Of a stretch of 64,000 bases of DNA, positions 52,808 to 61,154 are shown piece by piece. Made by a program: the position numbers and the translations under genes. The stretch comes from Phenylobacterium deserti (GTDB lineage: Bacteria; Pseudomonadota; Alphaproteobacteria; Caulobacterales; Caulobacteraceae). The notes below the pieces were generated by a model. That model worked only from the letters and a program-made list of their open reading frames with translations, ran no database searches and was not told where the DNA came from. Every line of letters starts with the position of its first letter. The first letter of the stretch is position 1. The stretch spans positions 434,001-498,000 of the forward strand of contig NZ_QFYR01000001.1 of NCBI RefSeq assembly GCF_003254705.1, given 5' to 3'.

Positions 52808-53695
52808 TCACGCCTGCGGTTGAGCGGGTTTCACGAACCTCAGCGTCATTCGGTCGCTCTCTCCGATAGCATCGAAGCGCGAATGATCGAACGCTGGGTC
52901 CTCAGGCTCGCCGCGCGGGCTGGAGCGACGCACCGGCGGAAGGGTCCAGACGCCGAACGGATGGTCCTTGGTATCCTTGGGGTTGGCGTTGATCTCGCTA
53001 GCCTCGGCCAACTGGAAGCCCGCCTCCTGCGCGAGACGCACGGCGTAGGCCTGCGGGACGTAGCCGCTCTCCGCCAACAGGTCCGGCGCTTCGCCCGGAT
53101 CGGCCCGGTGCTCTTCCACGCCAAGGACGCCGCCTGGCTTCAGCGCGGCGAACGCGTCCCGAAAGGCTTTCTCGGCGATGCCCGCCGCCATCCAATTGTG
53201 GAGGTTGCGCAGGAAAAGGACGATGTCTGCCGAACCGGCGGGCGCCACGGGGCCGCTGGTCCGCCCGAAAGCCGTGATCTCCACCGCCCCATACCGCTTG
53301 CGGTCTGCCTCGATCTTCTGGCGGAAAGCCGCGACCACTTCGCGGGCCGGAACGTCGGCGAGATCGTCCGTTTGCAGATTGGCCGCGTAGAGCTTGCCGC
53401 CGGTAGCCGCCAGGAACGGGGCGATGATGTCGGTGTACCAGCCGGCTCCCGGCCAGAACTCCACCACCGTCTGCCCGGGCTTCACCCCCCAGAACTTCAG
53501 GCTCTCCACCGGATGTCGGAAGGCGTCGCGCGCCTTGTCGGCGGGCGTGCGCCACGCGCCCGCGACCGCAGCCTCCAGCGTCGTGGGACCCGTTCCAACT
53601 GCAGGCGCAGGGGCCTTTTTCTCAGGCGTTTTCGGACTGCACGCAGCCAGCGCCGCAGCGCCGGCGAGCACGAGACGTCGGGACGGGTAAAGCAT
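52808..53695 (-). CDS. Lipoprotein class I SAM-dependent methyltransferase-like protein
   Basis: The 295-residue protein has a signal peptide with a lipobox (LAACS, Cys about 19) and then a Rossmann-type domain. SAM-fold blocks are TVVEFWPGAGWYTDIIAPFL (motif I region), AADIVLFLRNLHNW-like residues (motif IV) and LKPGGVLGVEEHRADPGEAP. A secreted SAM methyltransferase is odd because SAM is cytoplasmic; this Caulobacterales/Sphingomonadales group is usually annotated methyltransferase without proof. ATG 53695 begins the signal; TTG 53707 is in frame. It lies 60 bases upstream of the SCP2 gene. Confidence 0.85.
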   Translation of the reverse strand: MLYPSRRLVLAGAAALAACSPKTPEKKAPAPAVGTGPTTLEAAVAGAWRTPADKARDAFRHPVESLKFWGVKPGQTVVEFWPGAGWYTDIIAPFLAATGGKLYAANLQTDDLADVPAREVVAAFRQKIEADRKRYGAVEITAFGRTSGPVAPAGSADIVLFLRNLHNWMAAGIAEKAFRDAFAALKPGGVLGVEEHRADPGEAPDLLAESGYVPQAYAVRLAQEAGFQLAEASEINANPKDTKDHPFGVWTLPPVRRSSPRGEPEDPAFDHSRFDAIGESDRMTLRFVKPAQPQA

Positions 53696-53794
53696 TGGGC
53701 GCGCCAAACTGACCTCTCACGCCCCCCGGCATGGCTCGTCGGGCTCAGTTAACGCCAGCATCCGCCAGCGTCAAAGCCTGTGCTTGTTCCGCCC

Positions 53795-53822
53795 CTTGAA
53801 GGCCGAATTCGGGCCCCTAAAT
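53795..53822 (+). promoter_or_regulatory. Sigma-32-type heat-shock promoter of hsp20
   Basis: CTTGAAG (53795-53801), 12 bases, then CCCCTAAAT (53814-53822) fits the sigma-32 consensus CTTGAAA and CCCCATNT well. It is 115 bases ahead of the hsp20 ATG, so the transcript start near 53828 leaves a leader of about 110 bases, the size of ROSE elements. Confidence 0.75.
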
Positions 53823-53936
53823 GATCCCTCGAAGGCGCTGGATGTCCGGGCCTTCACGGGGCAACCCGCGACGCCACTTCGGGTCGTGGAAAGCTCCGCA
53901 GACGCAACCTTGCTTATGAAGAAGGATGTGAGACCT
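53823..53936 (+). ncRNA. ROSE-type RNA thermometer in hsp20 leader
   Basis: The 3' hairpin is clear: 53903-53906 pairs with 53927-53930, then CCTTGCTT (53908-53915) pairs with AAGAAGG (53919-53925) around an ATG loop, with G53912 bulged. It masks the binding site AAGGA (53922-53926), 10 bases before the start codon. A U-U-G-C-U segment opposite the binding site with an unpaired G is the hallmark of ROSE (Rfam RF00435). A second stem, CCAC/GTGG, is at 53874-53889. Melting at high temperature should free translation of the heat-shock protein. Confidence 0.75.
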
Positions 53937-54392
53937 ATGCGTACGATCGACTTTTCGCCGCTTTATCGTTCCGTCGTCGGCTTTGACCGACTGGCGTCCC
54001 TGCTGGAAGCGGCCAGCACCGAGACCAGCCAGGCTGGTTATCCCCCCTACAACATCGAGCGCGTCGACGAGAATTCCTACCGCATCGAAATCGCGGTGGC
54101 TGGCTTCCGGCCTGAGGAACTGAACGTCGAAGTGAAGGAAAACCTCCTCACCGTGCAGGGCCGCAAGGCCGCCAACGACGAGACCCGCCGTTACCTGCAT
54201 CGCGGCCTGGCCGAGCGCAATTTTGAGCGCCGGTTCCAGCTGGCGGACTACGTCGTGGTGACCGACGCCAATCTGGCCGACGGCCTCCTTTCGATCTCCC
54301 TCAAGCGCGAACTTCCCGAAGCGCTGAAGCCGCGTCGGATCGAGATCGGCACGGGCGCATCCACGCTGATCGAAGGCGAAAAGGCCGCTTAA
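53937..54392 (+). CDS. Small heat shock protein Hsp20 (IbpA-type)
   Basis: The 151-residue alpha-crystallin family holdase begins MRTIDFSPLYRSVVGFDRLA, typical of IbpA. The alpha-crystallin domain (about 40-130) shows PPYNIERVDENSYRIEIAVA, the strand AGFRPEELNVEVKENLLTVQ, RRYLHRGLAERNFERRFQLA and the conserved LADGLLSISLKRELPEA. It binds unfolding proteins under heat stress. A sigma-32 promoter, a ROSE-like leader and a strong terminator frame it as a single-gene heat-shock unit. Other in-frame starts (ATG 53916, GTG 53928) would disrupt the leader hairpin logic. Confidence 0.95.
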   Translation: MRTIDFSPLYRSVVGFDRLASLLEAASTETSQAGYPPYNIERVDENSYRIEIAVAGFRPEELNVEVKENLLTVQGRKAANDETRRYLHRGLAERNFERRFQLADYVVVTDANLADGLLSISLKRELPEALKPRRIEIGTGASTLIEGEKAA

Positions 54393-54419
54393 GGCCCCAG
54401 CCTCTCAGCGGAGAAGCGA

Positions 54420-54448
54420 GGGCGGCGCCGCGAGGCGTCGCCCTTTTT
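54420..54448 (+). terminator. Rho-independent terminator of hsp20
   Basis: GGGCGGCGCC (54420-54429) pairs with GGCGTCGCCC (54434-54443), one G-U pair, over a GCGA GNRA loop, and TTTTT follows. It ends five bases before the stop of the convergent pentapeptide-repeat gene. Confidence 0.92.
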
Positions 54449-54453
54449 CCATG

Positions 54454-55719
54454 TCAGATGATCTCGTCCAGGCCGCGCGCGCCCTGACGGATCGCACCGG
54501 TTACATTCACCTGCCGCAGCAGGGCCCCGCTGAAGTTGGCGCGGCTGATGTCGGCGCCGGCCAGCAGGGCCTGCCGAAGGTCGGCGCGGGAAAGGTCGGC
54601 GCTCTTCAGGCTCGCGCCGGTCATGTCGCAGGGTAGGACGCGATCGCCGCCCAGCAGCAGCGGCCCCATCTGAGCATCGCGCAGATCGCACCCGCCGAGC
54701 TTCGCGCCTTTCAGCTTGGCCCCGCGCAGGTCGGCCCGGCGCAGATTGCAATTGCGTAGGTCCGCGCCTTCCAGCTGGGCGCCCTGAAGCTGCACGCCTT
54801 CCATGTCGAGGCCGTAGAGCGTAGCGCCCTTGGCGGACAAAGCCGTAAGATTGAAGCCGCGAATGCTCTCCAACTCGCGCAGGTCCGCGCCATCGAACAC
54901 CGATGGCTTGCCCTCGGCTCCATCCGTTTCGCACCAGCGCGCGTGATCCTGGATCATCTGCTGGTAGGGCATGGCCTCCACCGGCCGGCCCGCAGGCTCG
55001 TCGGTGAGCACGCCGCTCATGTTGGCGTTCTGAACGTTCCAGGACAGGGTCTTGGCGCCCACCAGCACCGCGTCCTGCAGGTCGGCGCCGGCCAGGTCGG
55101 CCCCGGAAAGGTCCGCGCCCGACAGGTTCGCTCCCTTCATGGAAGCCTGCTTCAGGTTCGCCCGGATCAGCTTGGCATCCTTGAGCACCGCATCGGTGAA
55201 GTCGGCGCGCACCGCCATGACGCCGGACAAGCGCGAACGCTCGAGGTTGGCGCCTGCAAGGATCGCCCCCTGCACTTCACCCGGCTTGGAGGTCATGCCC
55301 GCTTCCAGGCGGCGGAAGCCGTACTTGCGGTCCGCGGTGGCCAGAGCGCCTTCCCGCAGGTCGGCCTCGAAGAGGTCGGCGCCCGTTAGATTGGCGTTGC
55401 GCATGCACGCGCCGCGCAGATCCGCCCGGCGAAGGGAGGCTTCCGAAAGGTCAGCGTTCTGCAGATCTGCGCCGAACAAGGTGGCATGATCCAGGCGTGC
55501 GCCCCGCATCTTGCAGTCGCGCATCAGCGCGCCCGTCAGGTCCGCGTCGCACAGGTTGCGGCCCTTCAGATCAAGGCCGCTGAGATCGAGCCATGCCAGC
55601 ACCGCACGAGCGCCGCCGGGCTTGGAGGTCCACAGGCGGTCATGCCGCGCGCAAACGGCGTTGAGCTCCTCCTGGGTGAGGCGGCGAAGAACCAGGGCCT
55701 GGGTCGGGAGCGAGCTCAT
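54454..55719 (-). CDS. Pentapeptide-repeat protein
   Basis: The 421-residue protein is dominated by A(D/N)LxX pentapeptides in two blocks. The first is about 45-245 (CDADLTGALMRDCKMRGARL; GADLSGADLAGADLQDAVLV) and the second about 275-410 (LEGADLRNCNLRRADLRGAK). The linker at about 245-280 (PYQQMIQDHARWCETDGAEG) is non-repetitive and conserved-looking. The fold is a right-handed quadrilateral beta-helix. Unlike Qnr it lacks an obvious gyrase-protection context. I know of no function for this Caulobacterales type. Confidence 0.9.
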   Translation of the reverse strand: MSSLPTQALVLRRLTQEELNAVCARHDRLWTSKPGGARAVLAWLDLSGLDLKGRNLCDADLTGALMRDCKMRGARLDHATLFGADLQNADLSEASLRRADLRGACMRNANLTGADLFEADLREGALATADRKYGFRRLEAGMTSKPGEVQGAILAGANLERSRLSGVMAVRADFTDAVLKDAKLIRANLKQASMKGANLSGADLSGADLAGADLQDAVLVGAKTLSWNVQNANMSGVLTDEPAGRPVEAMPYQQMIQDHARWCETDGAEGKPSVFDGADLRELESIRGFNLTALSAKGATLYGLDMEGVQLQGAQLEGADLRNCNLRRADLRGAKLKGAKLGGCDLRDAQMGPLLLGGDRVLPCDMTGASLKSADLSRADLRQALLAGADISRANFSGALLRQVNVTGAIRQGARGLDEII

Positions 55720-55762
55720 TTCAAGGCAACGCTACGCCCGGCAGATTAACGCCGGATTTCCA

Positions 55763-56197
55763 TTATTTAGCGGGGCGGTAGCTCACGTAGAGCGGAGCGG
55801 CCTCGTCGGCGAGAAGGCCGGTGGTCACGTCGATCCCAGCGTTCTGAAGTCGCTTCGCACCGTGGCCGGCGGCGAACACCGAAGCGTCTTCACTCGCGAT
55901 GACCACGCGCGCCACGCCCGCCTGCACCAGACGCTCCGAGCACGAGGCGGTCCCGCCCGAGCGGGCGGCGCAAGGCTCGAGCGTGACAAAGGCGGTCGAG
56001 CCGGCGGCTGCCGCGCCCGCCATGGCCAGCGCCTGTTCCTCAGCGTGGGGACGGCCGCCCTCCCCCGTCGCCGCCTCGGCGATGACCTGGCCGTCCTTGA
56101 CCAGCACGCAGCCGACGGACGGGTTCTCGCCGGTCAAGCCGACCTTGGTGCGAGCCAGCGCGATGGCCCGGCGCATGTAATGAACGTCGTCGCTCAT
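55763..56197 (-). CDS. Stand-alone RibD-type cytidine deaminase-like domain
   Basis: The 144-residue protein is the zinc deaminase half of RibD. Motifs are MRRAIALARTKVGLTGENPS, VGCVLVKDGQVIAEAATGEG, HAEEQALA (zinc His and catalytic Glu) and TLEPCAARSGGTASCSERLV (two zinc Cys). The NADPH reductase domain usual in RibD is absent. It may deaminate the riboflavin-pathway pyrimidine with a separate reductase, or another substrate. ATG 56197 is the first sensible start. Confidence 0.88.
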   Translation of the reverse strand: MSDDVHYMRRAIALARTKVGLTGENPSVGCVLVKDGQVIAEAATGEGGRPHAEEQALAMAGAAAAGSTAFVTLEPCAARSGGTASCSERLVQAGVARVVIASEDASVFAAGHGAKRLQNAGIDVTTGLLADEAAPLYVSYRPAK

Positions 56198-56259
56198 CTG
56201 CTGCTTGTCCCCGATCCTGGCCCATCCGCCAAGGCGGCTACTTGTGCTAGGAGCAGGCC

Positions 56260-57285
56260 ATGGACGAGTTGGATCGCGCCGCGGCGGCGCACAGGGCAGG
56301 CGACTTCGAAGCGGCGGAGCGCGGCTATCGCGCCATGCCGAACGATCCGAGAGCGATGCACAACCTGGCCGTCCTGCTGGCCACCTTGCACCGACACGAG
56401 GAGGCCGAGACCTTCTTCCGCCGCTCGCTGGAGCTGAACCCCCAGGCGGGGCCGCCCGCCTTCAGCCTCTCGATGCAAATGCTGGCGCGCGGCGCCTACG
56501 CGGAAGCCTGGCCCTTCTACGAAGGCCGCCGCAATCAGCCGGGCCTCTTCATTCCCCATGTGAAGCAGTTGCCGGAATGGAAGGGCGAGCCGCTGGAGGG
56601 CAAGCGCCTGCTTGTGGTGGGCGAGCAGGGCTTCGGCGACCAGATCCAGTTCGCGCGGTTCATCCCTGCGCTCTGCCGACAGGCGAAGGTGACCTACCTC
56701 TGCTCGGATCGGCTGGTCCGCCTTTTCGCCGGTCAGCCGTTCCAGGCGATCGCCGGCGAGATCGGCGCGCCGGCGGCTCACGCCGACGCCTGGACGCTGG
56801 TGGGATCGCTGCCCCTGCGGCTGGGGATCACCCTCGGCAACCTGCCGCCGCCGCTGCCCCTGCCGGTCCGCTGGCGCGGAGCCCACGGGGGCGGCGTGGG
56901 CGTGGTGGTGCGAGGCCGTCCCACCCACACGCACGACGCCCATCGCTCGCTTGATCAAGTCTCGGCCGAGCGCGTGCTGGCCTGGGGCCGCGACCTGGCG
57001 CCCGAGGCGACCGGCGCGCGGGATTTCCTGGAAACGGCGCAGATCATCGCGGGGCTGGACGCCGTCGTTACGGTGGACACCGCGATCGCTCACCTGGCGG
57101 CCAGTATCGGCGCGCCAACCTGGATCCTGCTGGCCCGCCAAGGCCAGGACTGGCGCTGGCTGCGCCAGGGCCCTGGCAGCCCGTGGTATCCGTCGGCTCG
57201 GCTGTTCCGGCAGGGGCCGGAGGGCGGCTGGGCGGCCGTGCTGGACGAGGTCGAAGCCCAGCTGACCGCCCAGGGTTTGCGCTAG
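56260..57285 (+). CDS. TPR protein with glycosyltransferase-9-like domain
   Basis: The 341-residue protein has an N-terminal pair of TPR helices (about 1-85: AAHRAGDFEAAERGYRAMPN, HNLAVLLATLHRHEEAETFF) and a GT-B-like part from about 110. There WKGEPLEGKRLLVVGEQGFG, DQIQFARFIPALCRQAKVTY, and the C-terminal GLDAVVTVDTAIAHLAASIG with PTWILLARQGQDWRWLRQGP match ADP-heptosyltransferase-family (GT9) proteins fused to TPRs. The substrate is unknown. The stop overlaps the convergent gpmA stop by four bases. Confidence 0.85.
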   Translation: MDELDRAAAAHRAGDFEAAERGYRAMPNDPRAMHNLAVLLATLHRHEEAETFFRRSLELNPQAGPPAFSLSMQMLARGAYAEAWPFYEGRRNQPGLFIPHVKQLPEWKGEPLEGKRLLVVGEQGFGDQIQFARFIPALCRQAKVTYLCSDRLVRLFAGQPFQAIAGEIGAPAAHADAWTLVGSLPLRLGITLGNLPPPLPLPVRWRGAHGGGVGVVVRGRPTHTHDAHRSLDQVSAERVLAWGRDLAPEATGARDFLETAQIIAGLDAVVTVDTAIAHLAASIGAPTWILLARQGQDWRWLRQGPGSPWYPSARLFRQGPEGGWAAVLDEVEAQLTAQGLR

Positions 57286-57992
57286 ACCTGCGGCAGCGGC
57301 TGGGCGCGCGCCTGATCCAGGTAGCGGGCGCTCACCGGCTTCAGCTGCGCGTCCAGCTCGATCACCAGCGGATTGCCCGTGGGGATCTCGACGCCCATGA
57401 TCCCCTCGTCGCTCAGGCCGAAGAGCAGCTTGACGATGGCGCGCAGAGAATTGCCGTGCGCCGCCACGAGCAGGGTCTCGCCGGCGGCCAGCTTCGGCGC
57501 GATCTCGGCGTCCCAGTAGGGCTGCACCCGATCCAGCGTGGTCTTCAGGCTCTCCGTAGCCGGCAGCTCGACACCTTCGTAACGGCGGTCCTTGGAGAAG
57601 TCCCACTCCGAGCCCGCTTCCATGGGCGGCGGCGGAACGTCATAGGAGCGACGCCACACCTTCACCTGCTCCTCGCCGTGCTTGGCGGCGGTCTCGGTCT
57701 TGTTCAGGCCGGTAAGGCCGCCGTAGTGGCGCTCATTCAGCCGCCAGTCCTTCACTTCCGGCACATAGGCCTGCTTGGCCGCGGCGAGGGCGAGCCAGGA
57801 GGTGCGGATCGCTCGCGTCAGGACCGATGTGTAGCAGCGGTCGATGCGCAGGCCTTCCTGGCCGATCAGCTCGCCGCCCTTGCGGGCCTGCGCCTCGCCT
57901 TCGGACGTAAGGTCCACGTCCACCCAGCCGGTGAACTTGTCCTCCAGGTTCCACTGGCTTTGTCCGTGGCGGAGCAGGATGAGCGTCGGCAA
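57282..57992 (-). CDS. gpmA: 2,3-bisphosphoglycerate-dependent phosphoglycerate mutase
   Basis: This 236-residue glycolytic enzyme interconverts 3- and 2-phosphoglycerate. The phospho-His motif is ILLRHGQSQWNLEDKFTGWV near the N-terminus (RHG). RHYGGLTGLNKTETAAKHGE and WRRSYDVPPPPM are the dPGM lid blocks, and the second His is in LLVAAHGNSLRAIVKLLFGL. The C-terminal part PTGNPLVIELDAQLKPV is complete. This is the cofactor-dependent type. Confidence 0.96.
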   Translation of the reverse strand: MPTLILLRHGQSQWNLEDKFTGWVDVDLTSEGEAQARKGGELIGQEGLRIDRCYTSVLTRAIRTSWLALAAAKQAYVPEVKDWRLNERHYGGLTGLNKTETAAKHGEEQVKVWRRSYDVPPPPMEAGSEWDFSKDRRYEGVELPATESLKTTLDRVQPYWDAEIAPKLAAGETLLVAAHGNSLRAIVKLLFGLSDEGIMGVEIPTGNPLVIELDAQLKPVSARYLDQARAQPLPQV

Positions 57993-58105
57993 GGGGCGGC
58001 CTCCAATTGGGTTGGTGGTGAGCGGCTAGGGCTTGGAAGGGCTGCGCGTCAAGCAAACACACGCGGCGATTGGCCCCCGGCGGCCGCAGCCGCTATAGGG
58101 TGGCC

Positions 58106-58351
58106 ATGTTCGACCGCCTCTATCTCCCGCTCCTGGGCGCCGCCGCCGTGGCCATGGTCGCCCTGGCGCTGGTGTGGCCGCAAGGGCTGGGCGCGCGCTC
58201 GCCCGGCCCGTTCGGCCACACGCCAGTCCAGCAGACGCCGGCCATGAAGGCGGCCCGCGAACGCGAAGCCGCCGCCGCTCGTCGCCGCGAGCAGGATGCC
58301 CGCGCCGCCATCCGCGATCTTCAGACCCAGGCCATCGCCCCGTCCCAATGA
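58106..58351 (+). CDS. Small membrane protein, unknown function, coupled to kdsD
   Basis: The 81-residue protein has one N-terminal membrane segment (about 4-24, LYLPLLGAAAVAMVALALVW) and a charged helical tail (AMKAAREREAAAARRREQDA). ATG 58106 follows AGGGTGG. The stop TGA overlaps the kdsD ATG in ATGA, so translation is coupled. I recognise no family. An envelope link is suggested only by the neighbour. Confidence 0.75.
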   Translation: MFDRLYLPLLGAAAVAMVALALVWPQGLGARSPGPFGHTPVQQTPAMKAAREREAAAARRREQDARAAIRDLQTQAIAPSQ

Positions 58352-59313
58352 GCCAGTTCGACACCATCGCCGTCGGTCGCCGCGTGCTGACCGTCGAGTC
58401 CGAGGCCCTGGTCGCTCAGGCCGCCGCCCTGGACGACGCCTTCGCCACCGCCGTGAACCTGCTGTTCAACGCCAAGGGACGGATCATCTGCACCGGCATG
58501 GGCAAGTCCGGCCATGTGGCGCGCAAGATCGCCGCCACCTTCGCTTCGACCGGCAGCTCGGCCTTCTTCGTCCACCCGGCGGAAGCCAGCCACGGCGACC
58601 TCGGGATGATCACACAGGACGACGTGGTCGTCGGCCTGTCCAAATCCGGCGAGGCCAAGGAGCTGGCCGACATCCTGGCCTACACCAAGCGGTTCGGCAT
58701 TCCGCTGATCGCGATCACCGCACAGCCGGGCAGCGCGCTGGGCCGGTCGGCCGACGTGGTGCTCCAGCTGGCGGACGCCCGCGAAGCGACAGCCGAGGTC
58801 AACGCCCCGACCACCTCTACCACCCTGCAGATCGCCATCGGCGACGCCTTGGCCGTGTCGCTTCTTGAGCGGCGGGGTTTCAAGCCGCAGGACTTCCACG
58901 TCTTCCATCCGGGCGGGAAGCTCGGCGCCATGCTCCGGATCGTCCGTGATCTGATGCACGGCGCGGACGAGCTGCCGCTGGTCTCGCTGGACGCCTCCAT
59001 GCGCCAGACCCTTCTGGTGATGACGGAAAAGCGGTGGGGGATCGTAGGCGTGACGGACGCCGACGGGCGCCTGGTGGGCGCGATCAGCGACGGCGACCTG
59101 CGCCGCCACATTGATGGCCTGCTGGACCACACGGCCGGCGAGGTGATGACGCCCGGCCCGAAGAAGACCGTCCCGCCCGACATGTTGGCTTCCGAAGCCC
59201 TGGCGCGCATGAGCGAGCCGCCGCCGGCCGTCACCGTGCTGTTCGTTGTCGACGACGGCAAGCCGGTGGGCATCCTGCACGTGCACGACCTGCTGCGCGC
59301 CGGCGTGATGTAA
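58348..59313 (+). CDS. kdsD: D-arabinose-5-phosphate isomerase (KpsF/GutQ family)
   Basis: This 321-residue enzyme makes arabinose 5-phosphate from ribulose 5-phosphate for Kdo in lipopolysaccharide. The SIS domain (about 30-185) shows RIICTGMGKSGHVARKIAAT, FFVHPAEASHGDLGMITQDD and GLSKSGEAKELADILAYTKR. FHPGGKLGAMLRIVRDLMHG links to two CBS domains (about 205-320). It is the first core gene of the sugar-phosphate run with pgm, the phosphohexomutase and ugd. Confidence 0.95.
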   Translation: MSQFDTIAVGRRVLTVESEALVAQAAALDDAFATAVNLLFNAKGRIICTGMGKSGHVARKIAATFASTGSSAFFVHPAEASHGDLGMITQDDVVVGLSKSGEAKELADILAYTKRFGIPLIAITAQPGSALGRSADVVLQLADAREATAEVNAPTTSTTLQIAIGDALAVSLLERRGFKPQDFHVFHPGGKLGAMLRIVRDLMHGADELPLVSLDASMRQTLLVMTEKRWGIVGVTDADGRLVGAISDGDLRRHIDGLLDHTAGEVMTPGPKKTVPPDMLASEALARMSEPPPAVTVLFVVDDGKPVGILHVHDLLRAGVM

Positions 59314-59428
59314 GCCGCCGCTTGTTTGGCGCCAAAACGGTGCTCGCGGCGTTGTGGCCTCGGGGAAGAGGCGTGCTTCGCAGTCGGCTGCCGCGACCGT
59401 TCCCGACTGATTGATAGGAGCGTCTCGA

Positions 59429-61069
59429 ATGCACCCCCGAGCTGGTCAGCCCGCGCGTCCGGAAGATCTCGTCGACGTAGATGCGCTGATCCGGTCTTAC
59501 AGCGAGCTGACCCCGGATCCGGCCGATCCGGCGCAGCGTGTCAGCTTTGGGACGTCCGGGCACCGCGGCTCCAGCTTCGACAGCTCCTTCAATGAGGCTC
59601 ACATCGCCGCCATCACCCAGGCGATCGTGGAGTATCGCGCCAGTGAGGGTGTGACGGGCCCGATCCTGATCGGCCGCGACACCCATGCGCTTTCCGAGCC
59701 TGCGTTCCGCACCACGCTGGAAGTGCTGGCCGCGAACGACGTGGAGTTCCTGGTGGATTCCCGCGACGGCTTCACGCCGACGCCCGCCGTCTCGCACGCT
59801 ATTCTGAAGCTCAATGGCGCAGGCTCCCGCCGCCAAGCGGACGGCATCATCATCACGCCGTCTCACAACCCGCCGCGGGACGGCGGCTTCAAGTACAATC
59901 CGCCCTCCGGCGGGCCTGCCAGTTCAGCCGCGACTTCGGCGATCGCCGCGCGAGCAAACGCCTTGCTGACCGAAGGTCTCGCCGGCGTTCGGCGGGTTTC
60001 GTTCGAGCAGGCCCTCGCAAAAGCCGGCCGCTACGATTTCGTCGGCCAGTACGTCGACGACCTGCCAAGCATTCTGGATCTGGAAGCGATCCGGCGGGGC
60101 AAGGTGAAGATCGGCGCCGATCCACTCGGCGGCGCGAGCGTCGGCTACTGGGGCGAGATCGCCGACCGGCACGGGCTGGACCTGAAGATCGTCAATGCCA
60201 CGGTGGACCCCCGTTGGGCCTTCATGCCCCTCGACACCGACGGCAAGATCCGGATGGACTGCTCTTCGGCCTCCGCGATGGCCAACCTGATCCAGATCAT
60301 GAAGGGATCGGGCTCTTACCAGATCGCGACGGGCAACGACGCGGACGCGGATCGCCACGGCATCGTCACCGCCGACGGCGGCCTGATGAACCCCAATCAC
60401 TATCTTGCCGTCGCGGTGGACTACCTGTTCCGGCATCGCGAGAACTGGGGCCACGACGTCGCTGTCGGCAAGACGCTTGTGTCGTCATCGATGATCGACC
60501 GGGTGGCGGCTGGTCTCGGGCGAGGTCTCTTTGAGACGCCTGTCGGCTTCAAGTACTTCGTGCCGGGCCTGCTGGACGGATCCATCGGCTTCGGCGGCGA
60601 GGAATCGGCCGGCGCCAGCTTCCTGCGGCGCGACGGTTCGGTCTGGACCACCGACAAGGACGGCATCCTTTTGGCGTTGCTGGCCGCCGAGATCACCGGC
60701 GCCACGGGCAAGAGCCCCAGCGAGCACTACACCGAGCTCGCCGCCCGCCACGGCGCGCCGGCCTATGCGCGAGTGGACGCGCCAGCGACCCGCGAACAGA
60801 AGGCCAAGCTTGGCGCTCTGAGCCCCAAGAACGTGGCCGCCGACACCTTGGCGGGCGAGCCGATCACCCACGTCCTGACCGAGGCCCCTGGAAACAACGA
60901 ACCGATTGGCGGTCTGAAAGTCGTCACCGAGAACGCTTGGTTCGCCGCCCGGCCGTCCGGCACCGAGGACGTCTACAAGATCTATGCAGAGTCCTTCCTG
61001 GGCGAAGACCACCTGCGGAAGGTGCAGGATGAAGCGCGCGGTGTTGTAGCCGAAGCATTGTCAGGCTGA
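59429..61069 (+). CDS. pgm: Phosphoglucomutase, alpha-D-glucose-specific
   Basis: This 546-residue enzyme interconverts glucose 1- and 6-phosphate. The N-terminal marker is [20 protein letters not shown]. The active-site Ser loop is [20 protein letters not shown], the metal loop [20 protein letters not shown], the sugar loop [19 protein letters not shown], and the phosphate loop [20 protein letters not shown]. This matches the E. coli Pgm type. ATG 59429 is nine bases from AGGAG. It has its own 115-base gap upstream, likely with a promoter. Confidence 0.96.
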   Translation: MHPRAGQPARPEDLVDVDALIRSYSELTPDPADPAQRVSFGTSGHRGSSFDSSFNEAHIAAITQAIVEYRASEGVTGPILIGRDTHALSEPAFRTTLEVLAANDVEFLVDSRDGFTPTPAVSHAILKLNGAGSRRQADGIIITPSHNPPRDGGFKYNPPSGGPASSAATSAIAARANALLTEGLAGVRRVSFEQALAKAGRYDFVGQYVDDLPSILDLEAIRRGKVKIGADPLGGASVGYWGEIADRHGLDLKIVNATVDPRWAFMPLDTDGKIRMDCSSASAMANLIQIMKGSGSYQIATGNDADADRHGIVTADGGLMNPNHYLAVAVDYLFRHRENWGHDVAVGKTLVSSSMIDRVAAGLGRGLFETPVGFKYFVPGLLDGSIGFGGEESAGASFLRRDGSVWTTDKDGILLALLAAEITGATGKSPSEHYTELAARHGAPAYARVDAPATREQKAKLGALSPKNVAADTLAGEPITHVLTEAPGNNEPIGGLKVVTENAWFAARPSGTEDVYKIYAESFLGEDHLRKVQDEARGVVAEALSG

Positions 61070-61154
61070 TCCGCCTGCGCCAGAGAACTGCGGTTTCTAG
61101 TGTCACGCAGTGCTCCTATAGAAGACCTGCGTCCATAGAAGTTCCGGAGTTCTG

